Shown here in pieces: positions 50,531 through 61,094 of a stretch of 64,000 bases of DNA. Numbering within the stretch: position 1 is the first letter of the stretch; every line of letters begins with the position of its first letter. The DNA lies in assembly GCA_015272515.1 (NCBI GenBank), contig JACYLN010000141.1, forward strand, positions 1-64,000, written 5' to 3'. The notes below the pieces were generated by a model that did not search any database, was not told the DNA's origin, and saw only the letters and a program-made list of their open reading frames with translations. The translations under genes were made by a program, and so were the position numbers. This DNA is from Leptolyngbyaceae cyanobacterium C42_A2020_001. Its GTDB lineage: Bacteria; Cyanobacteriota; Cyanobacteriia; Leptolyngbyales; Leptolyngbyaceae.

Positions 50531-51889
50531 TCAAGATTTGTGTCGCACGATAGGAACACCCAACCATTCACTCAATTCTTCCGCCAACCATTCCAATTCT
50601 TCAGGCGTAAAGTGTCTATGTTTGAGCGAAAAGCGTTGTTGACCAGCATGAATCGTTAGCTGGGTTACCCAGAAAACAACTCCACGCTCAAATTGGTACT
50701 CTCCAACGTAATAGAGATGAATTGCGGAAATTGCCTGCACTGGAGCAGAGCGGCGACGCAGATAATCGCCAGATGAGCTGCCCAAAAACCCACTCAACAG
50801 GGAGATTCGCTGTTCGTCGATTTGCAAGCGATCGCGCTTCAGCAGCAGAATAGCCGTGAGGGGAATGATGATAAATAGGATGACTCCAAACAAGCCCGAA
50901 AGAACGGTTGACGTGACGTTAAGAACTTGTCCAACGCAAACAGGAATCAAGACAGAGAGAAAGCCCAGCAGGTAATAGCCTAGATTGCGTCGGGGAAAGA
51001 AGACTGTGAAGCTGGAAGGCGTTTTGTGGACAACCAGATCGCTGAGGGGCATTGGGTTGTCTGGGGTGGCGGGTGCTGGACGCATTTGGGGAAACCGCAG
51101 CGATCGCAGGGCGGTTTCGGCAGAATCCAACCGTTGATCTAAGGCTGGTTGCGTCAACCATTGCAGCCAGCAGGCAAAACTGGAAGTTATCTGGGCATAC
51201 TTCTCAAACTGAATCTGAAAATTCGTTTGTGGTAGTTCGGTGGGATGCCGACCTGTGATCAAAAAAATCAGGGTTGCACCGAGGCTGTAAAGGTCAGAGG
51301 CGGGGGTGACCCGTCCTCCAAACTGCTCTGGCGGCATATAGCCATAGGTGCCCACAACGGTAATCGTGCCACCCTCCTGAGCCACCAGATTTTGCACAGA
51401 GCCAAAATCCACCAGATAAACTTGCCCTGGCGAGTTGCCAGAGCGGTTGGTTAATAAGATGTTGCTGGGCTTGATATCCCGATGAATCACGGGTGGCGTG
51501 TGGCTGTGCAGGTAGATCAAAATCTCCAACAAAGCGTCTGCCAGTTGTTTCACCTCATATTCGCTAAAGCTGCGTCCGGCTTTGAGGTGGTCTTCTAGCG
51601 ATCGCCCTTCCACGTAGCTCTGCACCAGTGCAAAGCCTTTGCCATCCGGTTCATCCAGTTCCAGATAATCCAGATAACGGGGAATCGCCGGATGGGAGAG
51701 GGATTCCAGCGTTTTGGCTTCTCGCTCAAACAGCTTTAGATCTTGCCAATCAAATTCATCCCCCAGTAGCAACACTTTGATCACCACCCATTCATCGGTC
51801 TGGGTGTCTTTTGCCAGCAAGGTTCGTCGTCCCGTTTGCCGACCCAGCGATCGCTCCACGTCGTATCGGTTGGCAAGGCGTTGAGGCAT
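50531..51889 (-). CDS. Serine/threonine protein kinase
   Basis: VIHRDIKPSNILLTNR, VYLVDFGSVQNL, GTYGYMPPEQFGG. Confidence 0.95.
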   Translation of the reverse strand: MPQRLANRYDVERSLGRQTGRRTLLAKDTQTDEWVVIKVLLLGDEFDWQDLKLFEREAKTLESLSHPAIPRYLDYLELDEPDGKGFALVQSYVEGRSLEDHLKAGRSFSEYEVKQLADALLEILIYLHSHTPPVIHRDIKPSNILLTNRSGNSPGQVYLVDFGSVQNLVAQEGGTITVVGTYGYMPPEQFGGRVTPASDLYSLGATLIFLITGRHPTELPQTNFQIQFEKYAQITSSFACWLQWLTQPALDQRLDSAETALRSLRFPQMRPAPATPDNPMPLSDLVVHKTPSSFTVFFPRRNLGYYLLGFLSVLIPVCVGQVLNVTSTVLSGLFGVILFIIIPLTAILLLKRDRLQIDEQRISLLSGFLGSSSGDYLRRRSAPVQAISAIHLYYVGEYQFERGVVFWVTQLTIHAGQQRFSLKHRHFTPEELEWLAEELSEWLGVPIVRHKS

Positions 51890-51901
51890 TCGTTTGCTCC
51901 T

Positions 51902-53212
51902 TCACTTTTGGCGACTGCGTTTCTCATACCAGCGGGCAATGGATTGGCTGATTACGCCCATTGAGATTCCAGCGATCGCGGCGGGCACGATTCCCAGAAT
52001 TATTAGGAGATAAAGCGGTTCGAGATAGACAGTTTTGAAAATGAAATTGGCAATGAAGGCGTAATTGAGGCTGACGCAAGCCACCCCACTAACTAGGCTA
52101 ATAAACCAGCGATGGCGACGGGGGTTCGTTAGTGGAAAGAAAAATAATCGGGTCAAAATACCAACAATGAATCCATTTAGAACCCCCAATCCAAACCCCC
52201 ACACTGCCCCAACAAAAGCTCCTGTCATCATGCCCCAGACGAGGGTGTCAGGTACGATCATTACTGTATAAATGCCGCTGTAAATGCAGCCTGCAATGGT
52301 GCCCATTGCGCTACTACGCCAAAGTGCATTCCAGAAAAGGCTACCAGTCGAGAGGTGCTTTGAGGGAACAGTGGTGGGTTTAACAGTTGTCTGCTTAATC
52401 AGAGCAGGATTATCTAATGCGGCTAGAGCAAGTTGAGCTGAGGCAAAGCGCTGTTCTAAATTGAGATGAGTCATGCGCTTGAGCCAGGTAGCAAAGGTGG
52501 GAGTGACCTGCGCGAGATGCTCAAATTTAAGCTGCAAGCCTTCTTGGGGTAGATCGGCGGGGTGCGTTCCGGTGAGCAGGGCGATCGCGGTGGCACCCAA
52601 CGCATACAGATCGGAGGCAGGGCAGGCAATGCCCCCAAACTGCTCCGGTGGCATATAGCCGTAGGTGCCCACCACAGTCACCGTTCTGCCCTCGCGGGTG
52701 GCTAAAGTTTGCACGGAGCCAAAATCCACCAGGTAAACCTCGTCTCCCGCTAACAAAATGTTGCTGGGTTTGAGGTCACGGTGAATTACAGGGGGTTGGC
52801 GATCGTGCAGGTAATCCAGAATTTGTAACAGTTCTCGACATAGCGTTTTAACTGTAGCTTCCCGAAATGTTCGCCCTGCTTGCAAGTCATCTTCCAACGA
52901 CGACGCATCAATGTAGGTTTGCACCAGCACAAACCCTTTGCTCGCACCCTCATCAAACTCAAACGAGTCTAAATAAGCTGGAATTGCTGAGTGGGAAAGC
53001 GCTTGCAGAATTTCAGCCTCTCGCTCAAACAGGCGAATATCATCCCAGGAAATGTCTTTGTTGAAGGTTAGCCGTTTGACAACTACCTGCTCTTGAGTTT
53101 GTAAGTCTTGTGCTAAAAACGTCTGTCGTCCAGCTTTTTTCCCTAAACACTGCTGGATTTTGTAGCGCCCCTGTAAAATCTCAGATGGCTGATCGTTTTG
53201 GCTCTGGGTCAT
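51902..53212 (-). CDS. Serine/threonine protein kinase with C-terminal TM domain
   Basis: VIHRDLKPSNILLAGDEVYLVDFGSVQTL, VVGTYGYMPPEQFGG; paralogous to the adjacent downstream kinase. Confidence 0.95.
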   Translation of the reverse strand: MTQSQNDQPSEILQGRYKIQQCLGKKAGRQTFLAQDLQTQEQVVVKRLTFNKDISWDDIRLFEREAEILQALSHSAIPAYLDSFEFDEGASKGFVLVQTYIDASSLEDDLQAGRTFREATVKTLCRELLQILDYLHDRQPPVIHRDLKPSNILLAGDEVYLVDFGSVQTLATREGRTVTVVGTYGYMPPEQFGGIACPASDLYALGATAIALLTGTHPADLPQEGLQLKFEHLAQVTPTFATWLKRMTHLNLEQRFASAQLALAALDNPALIKQTTVKPTTVPSKHLSTGSLFWNALWRSSAMGTIAGCIYSGIYTVMIVPDTLVWGMMTGAFVGAVWGFGLGVLNGFIVGILTRLFFFPLTNPRRHRWFISLVSGVACVSLNYAFIANFIFKTVYLEPLYLLIILGIVPAAIAGISMGVISQSIARWYEKRSRQK

Positions 53213-53512
53213 GCGTTCCAGCGGTGGCAGTGGTCACGGTGTTGTTTAGAGCGGATACACCAGCAAAACACAAATTCCAGAAGAATCTGGCAGTTAATTA
53301 GGGGACTTCCTAATAGATTGATAGCAGTATTTTACTTCTCCGCGGAAAAAGTATTGTCATATACGGTTTCCAAATCCTGATAACTATATCTCCGGCATCA
53401 TCCATCTTAAGTTTGGTTTTGATATTGTTTGTTAGCTATACATTGAGTGTGATCGCATTACGTTCCTAAGCATTTAAACTCTTTTTAAGAGAAGCTTATT
53501 CATAAAAAATCC

Positions 53513-53761
53513 ATGCCAAATTGTCTTTACTGTTCCAATAAGTTACTCCGTCATATTCAAAATTCTCAGCCTTATTGGTTTTGTCGATATTGTTGGCGAA
53601 AAGTTCCTTTAATAGAACCTGAGAGAGAGTCAAAAATCTCCTGTTATTCAGTACAAATTAGTCAGTCACTGAGTGTAACGTCAGTTTTATTGTCTTCAAA
53701 AAGAACTAGTGTGGCGGGCAGTGACCCATCGTTGTCAGATACATTTTCTAAACTTTTTTAA
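53513..53761 (+). CDS. Small zinc-ribbon protein
   Basis: 82 aa; CLYCSNKLLRHIQNSQPYWFCRYCW (CxxC...CxxC). Confidence 0.6.
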   Translation: MPNCLYCSNKLLRHIQNSQPYWFCRYCWRKVPLIEPERESKISCYSVQISQSLSVTSVLLSSKRTSVAGSDPSLSDTFSKLF

Positions 53762-53774
53762 GGAGGCTCTTCTC

Positions 53775-54008
53775 ATGAATCTTGAAAATCAATCAAAAGC
53801 AATCAGCGATCTTGAATACGATCTGTTGACAGTTTTGAAGAATAAAGCTGAAGCTGTTCAAATGTACGATGTGTATGTACAAGATGCTCAAAAAGCAAAC
53901 TCTCAACCCTGTGTAGAAATTCTACAAAAGTTGAAGCAAACTGATCTTGAGCAAGTTCAAGAACTTCGACACCATTTGCAAGAAGTCATGCAAACAGGAA
54001 GGATGTAA
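53775..54008 (+). CDS. Small helical hypothetical protein
   Basis: Start ATG 53775 after aggagg; MNLENQSKAISDLEYDLLTVLKNKAEAVQMYDVYVQDAQ... Confidence 0.6.
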   Translation: MNLENQSKAISDLEYDLLTVLKNKAEAVQMYDVYVQDAQKANSQPCVEILQKLKQTDLEQVQELRHHLQEVMQTGRM

Positions 54009-54179
54009 CCTGTTACAGGCTTTTATGCCTAATCCTCTGAGTTCCTTAAAGACTCGGAGGATTAAGTTACGCCATTATTGTCAGATAAAAAACTGTGATC
54101 CTGCCTGGGACAGATGCTTTATATCTATAACTTAATTAAAAATTATCCGTAGCTCAATCTCCCTTCGCCTGGTCGTTCT

Positions 54180-55403
54180 ATGATCGTTCATGGTACTCGA
54201 GTGACGAGTGTATCTAGTCGGTTTATCGAAATTTCTCACAGTATTGCTGACCGAATCTCAAATCTCCTCAATGCATCTGTATTTATAATTGACGAGAAGG
54301 GAATTTTAATTACAAGTAGTGAGCCTTTTGGAGTTGAAACATCCTCTGCTTTAAGAGGCCGTGCAGCATCTTTAGAAAATCTTTTAAGAATTCCAATCCA
54401 TTACAAAACTGAGACGGGAGAAATTGTCGTTGGCCCATCTCTAAATCAGGAGCCAATTCCTTCTAAGATTGCCCAGGCATTGGTTGAGCTAGTCATCGAT
54501 CAAACGACCAGTAATCAGGAAAAAAACACCGATAAAAGCAACCTAAAAAATCAATTTATTAATGATTTATTACATGGGTGTATTGCGGACGAGGAAGTTG
54601 CTTTGAGTAATGCAAGGCAGTTGGGAATGGACTTAACGCCTCCGAGGGCAGTGATTTTAGTTGATGCATCATCTTATGTTCTGAGTAGCAATGATTCACC
54701 GTTTCAAGATTTAAAGGCAGAACAGCAACGCAAAACGAGAGATATTATTCGTATTATTGTTAACTTTTTTCATCTTCCAAATGATACGATTTGCGCTGAT
54801 TTGGGACAAGGTGAAGTGTGTGTTTTAAAGGCTAGTGACACTAAGAATTTGGGACTTTGGGCGCAGTGCCACAACGACTCTAAAGGCTTAAGTTCTTCTT
54901 GGGCAAATTTAGCTGCGCTTAAACGAGCAGCGGATGCGTTACTCATCCGTTTACGTGATGAAACGATGACTGCGATCGATATCGGGATTGGTCGATATCA
55001 TCCCGGAGTTGCGGGGTTAGCGCGGTCTTATGAAGATGCACGCGCGGCGCTATCGTTAGGAAGCCGTTTTCAAGGGCATAACCAAGTTCATTGCTTAGGT
55101 GAGTTAGGAATTGCCGCCTTTGTGGGCGTAGCCGATGAAACAACAAAAGTCGATTTAGCTAAATATTTGCTCAGCCCACTTGACCATGAAAGTGAACTAT
55201 TTACAACGCTGGACGCTTTTTTTGCCGAGAATTGCTGCCCTTCATCAACTGCTCGACGATTGTCAATTCATCGCAACACCTTGAGCTATCGGCTGGATAA
55301 GATTTTTTCTCTCACAGGGCTAGAACCGAGAAAGTTTGATGATGCTGTGCAGATGCGCCTCTGCCTGTTGCTGCGATCGCTCCAAACAACAGCAGAACAT
55401 TAG
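54180..55403 (+). CDS. CdaR/PucR-family transcriptional regulator (sugar diacid regulator-like)
   Basis: N-terminal diacid-recognition-like domain; C-terminal HTH ENCCPSSTARRLSIHRNTLSYRLDKIFSLTGLEPRKFDDAVQMRLCLLL. Confidence 0.88.
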   Translation: MIVHGTRVTSVSSRFIEISHSIADRISNLLNASVFIIDEKGILITSSEPFGVETSSALRGRAASLENLLRIPIHYKTETGEIVVGPSLNQEPIPSKIAQALVELVIDQTTSNQEKNTDKSNLKNQFINDLLHGCIADEEVALSNARQLGMDLTPPRAVILVDASSYVLSSNDSPFQDLKAEQQRKTRDIIRIIVNFFHLPNDTICADLGQGEVCVLKASDTKNLGLWAQCHNDSKGLSSSWANLAALKRAADALLIRLRDETMTAIDIGIGRYHPGVAGLARSYEDARAALSLGSRFQGHNQVHCLGELGIAAFVGVADETTKVDLAKYLLSPLDHESELFTTLDAFFAENCCPSSTARRLSIHRNTLSYRLDKIFSLTGLEPRKFDDAVQMRLCLLLRSLQTTAEH

Positions 55404-55733
55404 TTCTATTTGGTCAATGCTTTATCCATAGCAGGTAATCGTGTAAGCCAAAAAGAATGGGAGCAACTGCTACCTTTGGGCGAAGCAACCAGAATGAGCT
55501 GTTTAGTATGATTATGGTAATGTTTGCTGATGCGGGTAGCAATCAGCACCTAACTGTCTCACGATTGCAACTGTTGGCATCGAGGGTTTGCTGGTGTCTA
55601 ATGTTGAAGGATGAGCAAAGATCTTATCGATAAAGGCTCTAATTTTACTATCTGAGCCATTCTTACAATTGAACCAAAGTTTTAATGTTCGTTTCTAAGT
55701 GAACATGTTTTGTTGAGAAAAAACGATTACGGA

Positions 55734-56966
55734 ATGTTTAGGATTTTGATTGTCGATGATGATGTTGTTGATCGGTTAGCAGTTCGCCGTGCTCTTACAA
55801 AAGCTGGGATTCAGTTTGAGTTGTCGGAGGCAAAGAACTGTGCTGAAGCGATCGCATTCGTTCAAAATCAGCCTTCCGACTGTGTCTTTCTTGACTACTG
55901 TTTGCCCGACGGTGATGGACTCTCACTCATCCAGCAGGTTCGTCGATTGGGCATTAATGTTCCCTTGATTGTGCTAACTGGGCAAGGAGATGAGCAGATT
56001 GCTGTTGATTTAATGAAAGCTGGCGCAACTGATTATTTAGCAAAGTCTCGTGTTTTACCTGAACGTTTACTACAGGTAATCCATAGCGCTGTTCGAGTGT
56101 ATCAAGCTGAGTGTGAAGCCGATCAAGCCAACCAGCGCTTGAGAGAAACAAATGAACTCTTGATTCGCAAAAATCAGGAACTAGAGCTTCAACGGCAACA
56201 AATTCACCTACAAAATTTGAAACTATTAGAGAGTTCCCGGCTAAAATCGCAATTTTTAGCCACCATGTCGCACGAGTTGCGAACTCCATTAAACGTCATT
56301 ATTGGGTTTTCTCAACTGCTATTGCGCCCGGCAAAAGGAGTGACCGATCCGCATCAAAAAGATATTGTTGAGCGAATTCTTAATAACGGAAAACATTTGC
56401 TGATGTTGCTCAATGAAATCTTGGACTTTTCTAAACTCGAAGCTGGGCAATTAGAAGTTAAACCCAGAACTTTTAATCTAGAAAAAGTAGTGAGGCTTGC
56501 AGTATCTGAGGTGCGATTGCTCGCGGACGAAAAGCAATTAGCCTTAGAGATTGTTGGCGACTTAAAGCAATCCGAAATATTCAACGATCCCGAACGACTC
56601 CGCCAAATTTTAATGAACTTGCTCTCGAATGCTGTTAAGTTCACGTCTGATGGGAGAGTTTGGGTAGAGATTACAGAGCCGACTCCAGACAGTGTTGAGA
56701 TCGCCATTTGTGATACAGGAATGGGCATTGATCCAGCCGATATCAACTTTATTTTTGAGCCGTTCCGTCAGATAGACCAAACCATCACCCGAAAGCATAC
56801 GGGCACGGGCTTGGGTTTAGCAATCACAAAATCTTTAGTCCAAATGATGCACGGTAAAATTACAGTTGAAAGTCAGCTTGGTCGGGGGTCTGTTTTTCGA
56901 GTGCGGATTCCTCGCTCCATTGCGTTGCAAGAAACGTTTGAGTCAATTCCGCTTTATTCATCTTGA
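55734..56966 (+). CDS. Hybrid response regulator / histidine kinase
   Basis: Receiver (RILIVDDDVVDR...CVFLDYCLPDGDG) plus HisKA/HATPase (MSHELRTPLNVIIGFS, GTGLGLAITKSLVQMM); ATG 55734 likely start. Confidence 0.93.
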   Translation: MFRILIVDDDVVDRLAVRRALTKAGIQFELSEAKNCAEAIAFVQNQPSDCVFLDYCLPDGDGLSLIQQVRRLGINVPLIVLTGQGDEQIAVDLMKAGATDYLAKSRVLPERLLQVIHSAVRVYQAECEADQANQRLRETNELLIRKNQELELQRQQIHLQNLKLLESSRLKSQFLATMSHELRTPLNVIIGFSQLLLRPAKGVTDPHQKDIVERILNNGKHLLMLLNEILDFSKLEAGQLEVKPRTFNLEKVVRLAVSEVRLLADEKQLALEIVGDLKQSEIFNDPERLRQILMNLLSNAVKFTSDGRVWVEITEPTPDSVEIAICDTGMGIDPADINFIFEPFRQIDQTITRKHTGTGLGLAITKSLVQMMHGKITVESQLGRGSVFRVRIPRSIALQETFESIPLYSS

Positions 56967-57067
56967 GTAAAGTTCTGTATCAAAACTCACCCTTATGACA
57001 GAGCATTTCTTACTACTTTAGAAATAAGATAAAGTGGCTTGTGTCGTAAAACCTTTACTATTTACAT

Positions 57068-58198
57068 ATGTCGGCCCATAGAAACCGCATTAACCATGTT
57101 TTGGTGGTTGATGATATATATGACAATTTGATCTTAATTGAAAGCATTTTAGAGGATGAGGGATATCGAATTAATTTAGCAACTGATGGTTTTAGTGCCT
57201 TAGCTACAATTGAACAAGACCCACCGGATTTAGTGCTATTGGATGTGATGATGCCCGAAATGCACGGGTATGAAGTGACACGGCGAATTCGTCAAAATGA
57301 GAAATTGTCTTATATTCCAATTTTATTGGTAACGGCCCATGACCAAACGAGTGCAGTAGAAGGGCTAGATGCCGGAGCCGATGATTTTATCCGCAAGCCA
57401 TTTGATACAGATGAACTGTTGGCAAGGGTGCGATCGCTATTGCGATTAAAACACAGCATTGATGAGCGGGAAGAGATGCTTCGCCAACGGGAAGATTTCG
57501 TTTCCCGATTAACGCACGACTTGCGAATTCCGTTAGTAGCGGCGGATCGGATGCTTCATTTGTTTCTACAAGAAGCCTACTGTCCACTTTCAGACGATAT
57601 GAAAGAAGCCGTTGGTGTAGTGATTCGGAATAATCAAAATCTCTTACAAATGGTGAACACGCTGTTAGAAGTGTATCGCCATGAGGCAGGGCAGAAAAAG
57701 CTAACGCTAGTACCCTGCGATGTCAAAGAAATTTGTCAAGAAATTGTACAAGAACTGAATCCTTTAGCTTGGGAAAAAGAACTGGCGATCGTATTGCTTT
57801 CTCCTGCAAACCCTGAATCAAAGGATGAACCAATTCAAATCTTAGCGGATCGCTTAGAGTTGCGTCGAGTTTTCTCAAACCTGCTTGGAAATGCAATTAA
57901 ATTCACTGATCAAGGTTCAATCAACGTTTCAATTGTGAAAGCACCACCTAAAGATAAAACCCTTTCCTCTAAAGACTGGGTTGCTATTTCGGTACGCGAT
58001 ACAGGATCGGGTATTCCTCCTGAAGATCAAGCTGTCATCTTTGAACGCTTTCGCCAAGGTCGAAATCGCAGGGCAGATAGTGGTTTGGGACTGTATCTAA
58101 CTCGCCGCATTGTGGAAGCCCATCAAGGATTTATCACAGTTGAATCTAAGGTAGGTCAGGGGAGTGTGTTTACCGTGTATTTACCTGCGAATCCATAA
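57068..58198 (+). CDS. Hybrid response regulator / histidine kinase
   Basis: Receiver (LVVDDIYDNLILIESILEDEGY...LVLLDVMMPEMHG) plus LTHDLRIPLVAADR and ADSGLGLYLTRRIVEAHQG. Confidence 0.93.
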   Translation: MSAHRNRINHVLVVDDIYDNLILIESILEDEGYRINLATDGFSALATIEQDPPDLVLLDVMMPEMHGYEVTRRIRQNEKLSYIPILLVTAHDQTSAVEGLDAGADDFIRKPFDTDELLARVRSLLRLKHSIDEREEMLRQREDFVSRLTHDLRIPLVAADRMLHLFLQEAYCPLSDDMKEAVGVVIRNNQNLLQMVNTLLEVYRHEAGQKKLTLVPCDVKEICQEIVQELNPLAWEKELAIVLLSPANPESKDEPIQILADRLELRRVFSNLLGNAIKFTDQGSINVSIVKAPPKDKTLSSKDWVAISVRDTGSGIPPEDQAVIFERFRQGRNRRADSGLGLYLTRRIVEAHQGFITVESKVGQGSVFTVYLPANP

Positions 58199-58263
58199 AC
58201 GCGATCGCAGAAACGGTTTGTGATTCCATTTCTGCGATCACTGCGTTCATTAGGTTTTAGGGG

Positions 58264-59127
58264 TTACCCATTGACGACGCTGCCACCATTCGGGTGCAAA
58301 ATTTGCCCCGTCATGTAAGAGGAGTCTTCGGAGGCTAGAAAAACATAACTTGGAGCAACTTCTTCCGGTTGTCCTGCTCGCTGCATGGGAACTTGCTTAC
58401 CGAAGCTCTCTACCTTTTCTTCGGGGAAGGTAGAAGGAATTAAGGGAGTCCAAATTGGGCCAGGTGCAACACCATTCACCCGAATTCCTTTTTCCACAAG
58501 AGATTGAGAGAGCGATCGCGTAAATGCAACAATTGCGCCCTTTGTTGCCGAGTAATCCAGCAATTGTGGATTTCCCTTATAAGCTGTTACGGAAGTAGTG
58601 TTAATGATGCTACTGCCTTGTTTGAGGTGTGGTAAAACTGCTTTTGTCAGAAAAAACATACTAAATATATTTGTTCTGAACGTTTTTTCAAGCTGTTCTG
58701 CGGTAATTTTCTCGATGCTTTCTTGGGGATGTTGCTCAGCCGCATTGTTCACCAAAATGTCTAACTTGCCAAAGGTTTTAACAGCTTGCTGAACTGCTTC
58801 TCGGCAAAATGATTCGTCCCCAATGTCGCCCCGAATTGTTAAGCAACGTCGTCCTTCCTGCTCAACCAACTTCTTTGTTTTGTTAGCATCCTCATCTTCA
58901 TTCAAATAAACGATCGCCACGTCTGCCCCTTCTTTGGCAAACAAGACCGCAACAGAACGACCAATTCCGCTATCCCCACCTGTGATTAGCGCCACTTTCT
59001 CATTCAGCTTGCCGCTGCCGCGATACTGTCTTGCCTCCGCTTGAGGTGCTGGAGTCATCTGAGATTCAACTCCAGGCTGTTGATCTTGGTGCTGAGGTGG
59101 TTGCTCTTTAAGTCTTGCTTGAACCAT
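58264..59127 (-). CDS. SDR-family oxidoreductase (YghA/GSP39-like)
   Basis: KVALITGGDSGIGRSVAVLFAKEGADVAIVYL, LDYSATKGAIVAFTRSLSQSL. Confidence 0.94.
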   Translation of the reverse strand: MVQARLKEQPPQHQDQQPGVESQMTPAPQAEARQYRGSGKLNEKVALITGGDSGIGRSVAVLFAKEGADVAIVYLNEDEDANKTKKLVEQEGRRCLTIRGDIGDESFCREAVQQAVKTFGKLDILVNNAAEQHPQESIEKITAEQLEKTFRTNIFSMFFLTKAVLPHLKQGSSIINTTSVTAYKGNPQLLDYSATKGAIVAFTRSLSQSLVEKGIRVNGVAPGPIWTPLIPSTFPEEKVESFGKQVPMQRAGQPEEVAPSYVFLASEDSSYMTGQILHPNGGSVVNG

Positions 59128-59194
59128 CTTGCCTCCTTGAATTCCCTGTTCTAATGAGCTTATTCGAGAGAGTTAAATGTGAATGTTGATGGAA

Positions 59195-59563
59195 TTACCA
59201 CCAAACTCGCTCACCGTTTTCGTCTACTCGTGCTTGTCGGATTACGTCAGAAATTTCTTCTGCATCCTTGATGTGGTGCAAAGCTTCTTTTTGCCCATCT
59301 GGGTACTCCACTACAAAGTATGTGGGAACAACGATGTGATCGCCTGTAATGTCGGGAGCATCTACAGCAACCTGCTTCGCTTTTTCTTCCAGGGATTTCG
59401 ATTCATCAATGCGATCGCCAGGGTTCAGAGTTAAACTCTTGCCACCCTTATCCATTTCTTCCTGAATCCACTGCTTTTGTTCTGGTTCCACCTGTTCCGG
59501 CTGCATGGGTTGCTTAATGTCAGCCTCACTGTTCTTTAAATTGCTTGCAGAATCTCTGTTCAT
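59195..59563 (-). CDS. Hypothetical protein
   Basis: 122 aa, hydrophilic; upstream of and co-directional with the SDR gene. Confidence 0.6.
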   Translation of the reverse strand: MNRDSASNLKNSEADIKQPMQPEQVEPEQKQWIQEEMDKGGKSLTLNPGDRIDESKSLEEKAKQVAVDAPDITGDHIVVPTYFVVEYPDGQKEALHHIKDAEEISDVIRQARVDENGERVWW

Positions 59564-59972
59564 AACATCCTTCCTGGTGTAACTTTGCTAAATCGTTGAT
59601 TAACCTATCTTTAACACTAGGAGCGAAACAGAAAGATAACTTCCCACTAAAGAAGTACTCTTAAGCAGTATCTTTCCTGAGTAGATTCTAGAATTCTGCT
59701 GATTTTTTATTTTCAACTTTGTTTGAAAAATTGAAGTTTTTCAAGAATTTAATCGTTCTAAGGTATGAGTTCTATCAACACTTTTTCTTCAGTACACAAT
59801 TTAAGCAAAAAAAGCTTTTCTGAAGTATCTATGCAATCACTCTTTTTTATTTCAAGAACAACTAAATTCTTTCTCTACTTAAAGTAATGACCTGTCCTAA
59901 GAGGGAGTGTACTACCTCCTATCCATGTGACTATTGCAGTATCTACACGTGTGTAGTTATCAGGAGAACAAC

Positions 59973-61007
59973 ATGGTTACAACCCTAACAGATGCTAAAC
60001 GCGAAGCAATTGCTGAAAAGCTAGCAGAAATGCGAGCTTTACAAAACCTGCTGATTGCGAATGAGCAAAGATTTATTCAAGAATGCAACAACGATGAAAT
60101 CCGCGATCGCTTGCGGAATATGCTGGAAGATGACCAGAAAAACTTAGGCGTACTTGAAACCGTTATTACCCAATACGGAATTCAAGGTAAGCCGAGTAAT
60201 GTGGCTCAAAAAAGTATGCAGGAAATTGAAGGGCTGATGAAGGGGTCTGAACTCAGCTTCTTCAAGAAAGTTGCTCAACATGAACTGCTCAAGCATATGC
60301 AGGTAATGTCTGGTTTGATTGTGCACAAAGCCGCTCAAAAAGTGGGTGCAGATGTAGAGGCAGCGATCACTCCTCTGAACACCGTTAACTTTGAAAACCG
60401 CGCACACCAGGAGCAACTCAAAGGAGTCTTGGAAGTGTTGGGTGTGCTTGAGCTGACTGGAATGGAAGCCGATCAAGGACTGTGGGCGCGAGTGCAGGAT
60501 GCAGTTGCCGCTTTAACGGGTGTGGCTGGCAGTGTGGTTACTCAAAGCAGTGACAAATCTGATATGAACATCCAGGATGTGATTCGGATGGATCACCAAA
60601 AAGCGAACATGCTGTTTATGGAGATTGAGCAAAGCCAAGATCCCCAAAAGATCCAGGAGTACTTTGGTCAACTCTATAAAGACTTGAGCGTCCACGCGTT
60701 GGCAGAAGAACAAGTTGTTTATCCTGCTGTACGCCCATTTTATGGCGCATCTGATACTCAAGAGCTGTATGATGAGCAGTCTCAAATGAAGGTGTTACTG
60801 GATGAGATTAAAGCGCTAAGTCCGGCTTCTTCCGAGTTTAAGAGCAAGGTGAAGCAACTGAAAGACATCGTGATGGATCACGTCCGGCAGGAAGAAAGCA
60901 CCATGTTTGCTGCCATCCGCAACAACTGCAATGCTCAGCAAAGCGAACAATTAGCAACTCAGTTTAAAGAAGCGAAGAAGCAACTTCAAATGAAGGTAGG
61001 TGTATAG
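59973..61007 (+). CDS. Hemerythrin HHE-domain protein with N-terminal ferritin-like helical region
   Basis: VIRMDHQKANMLFMEIEQ, DLSVHALAEEQVVYPAV, VMDHVRQEESTMFAAI (HHE signature); ATG 59973 likely start. Confidence 0.88.
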   Translation: MVTTLTDAKREAIAEKLAEMRALQNLLIANEQRFIQECNNDEIRDRLRNMLEDDQKNLGVLETVITQYGIQGKPSNVAQKSMQEIEGLMKGSELSFFKKVAQHELLKHMQVMSGLIVHKAAQKVGADVEAAITPLNTVNFENRAHQEQLKGVLEVLGVLELTGMEADQGLWARVQDAVAALTGVAGSVVTQSSDKSDMNIQDVIRMDHQKANMLFMEIEQSQDPQKIQEYFGQLYKDLSVHALAEEQVVYPAVRPFYGASDTQELYDEQSQMKVLLDEIKALSPASSEFKSKVKQLKDIVMDHVRQEESTMFAAIRNNCNAQQSEQLATQFKEAKKQLQMKVGV

Positions 61008-61094
61008 GCTTTCTCAGCCTTACTCAATCAATCGATCTCCGCTGACGGTGAGCAGGCAATTAATTTTGCCTGCTTTTTCATGGGGCGATCGCCC

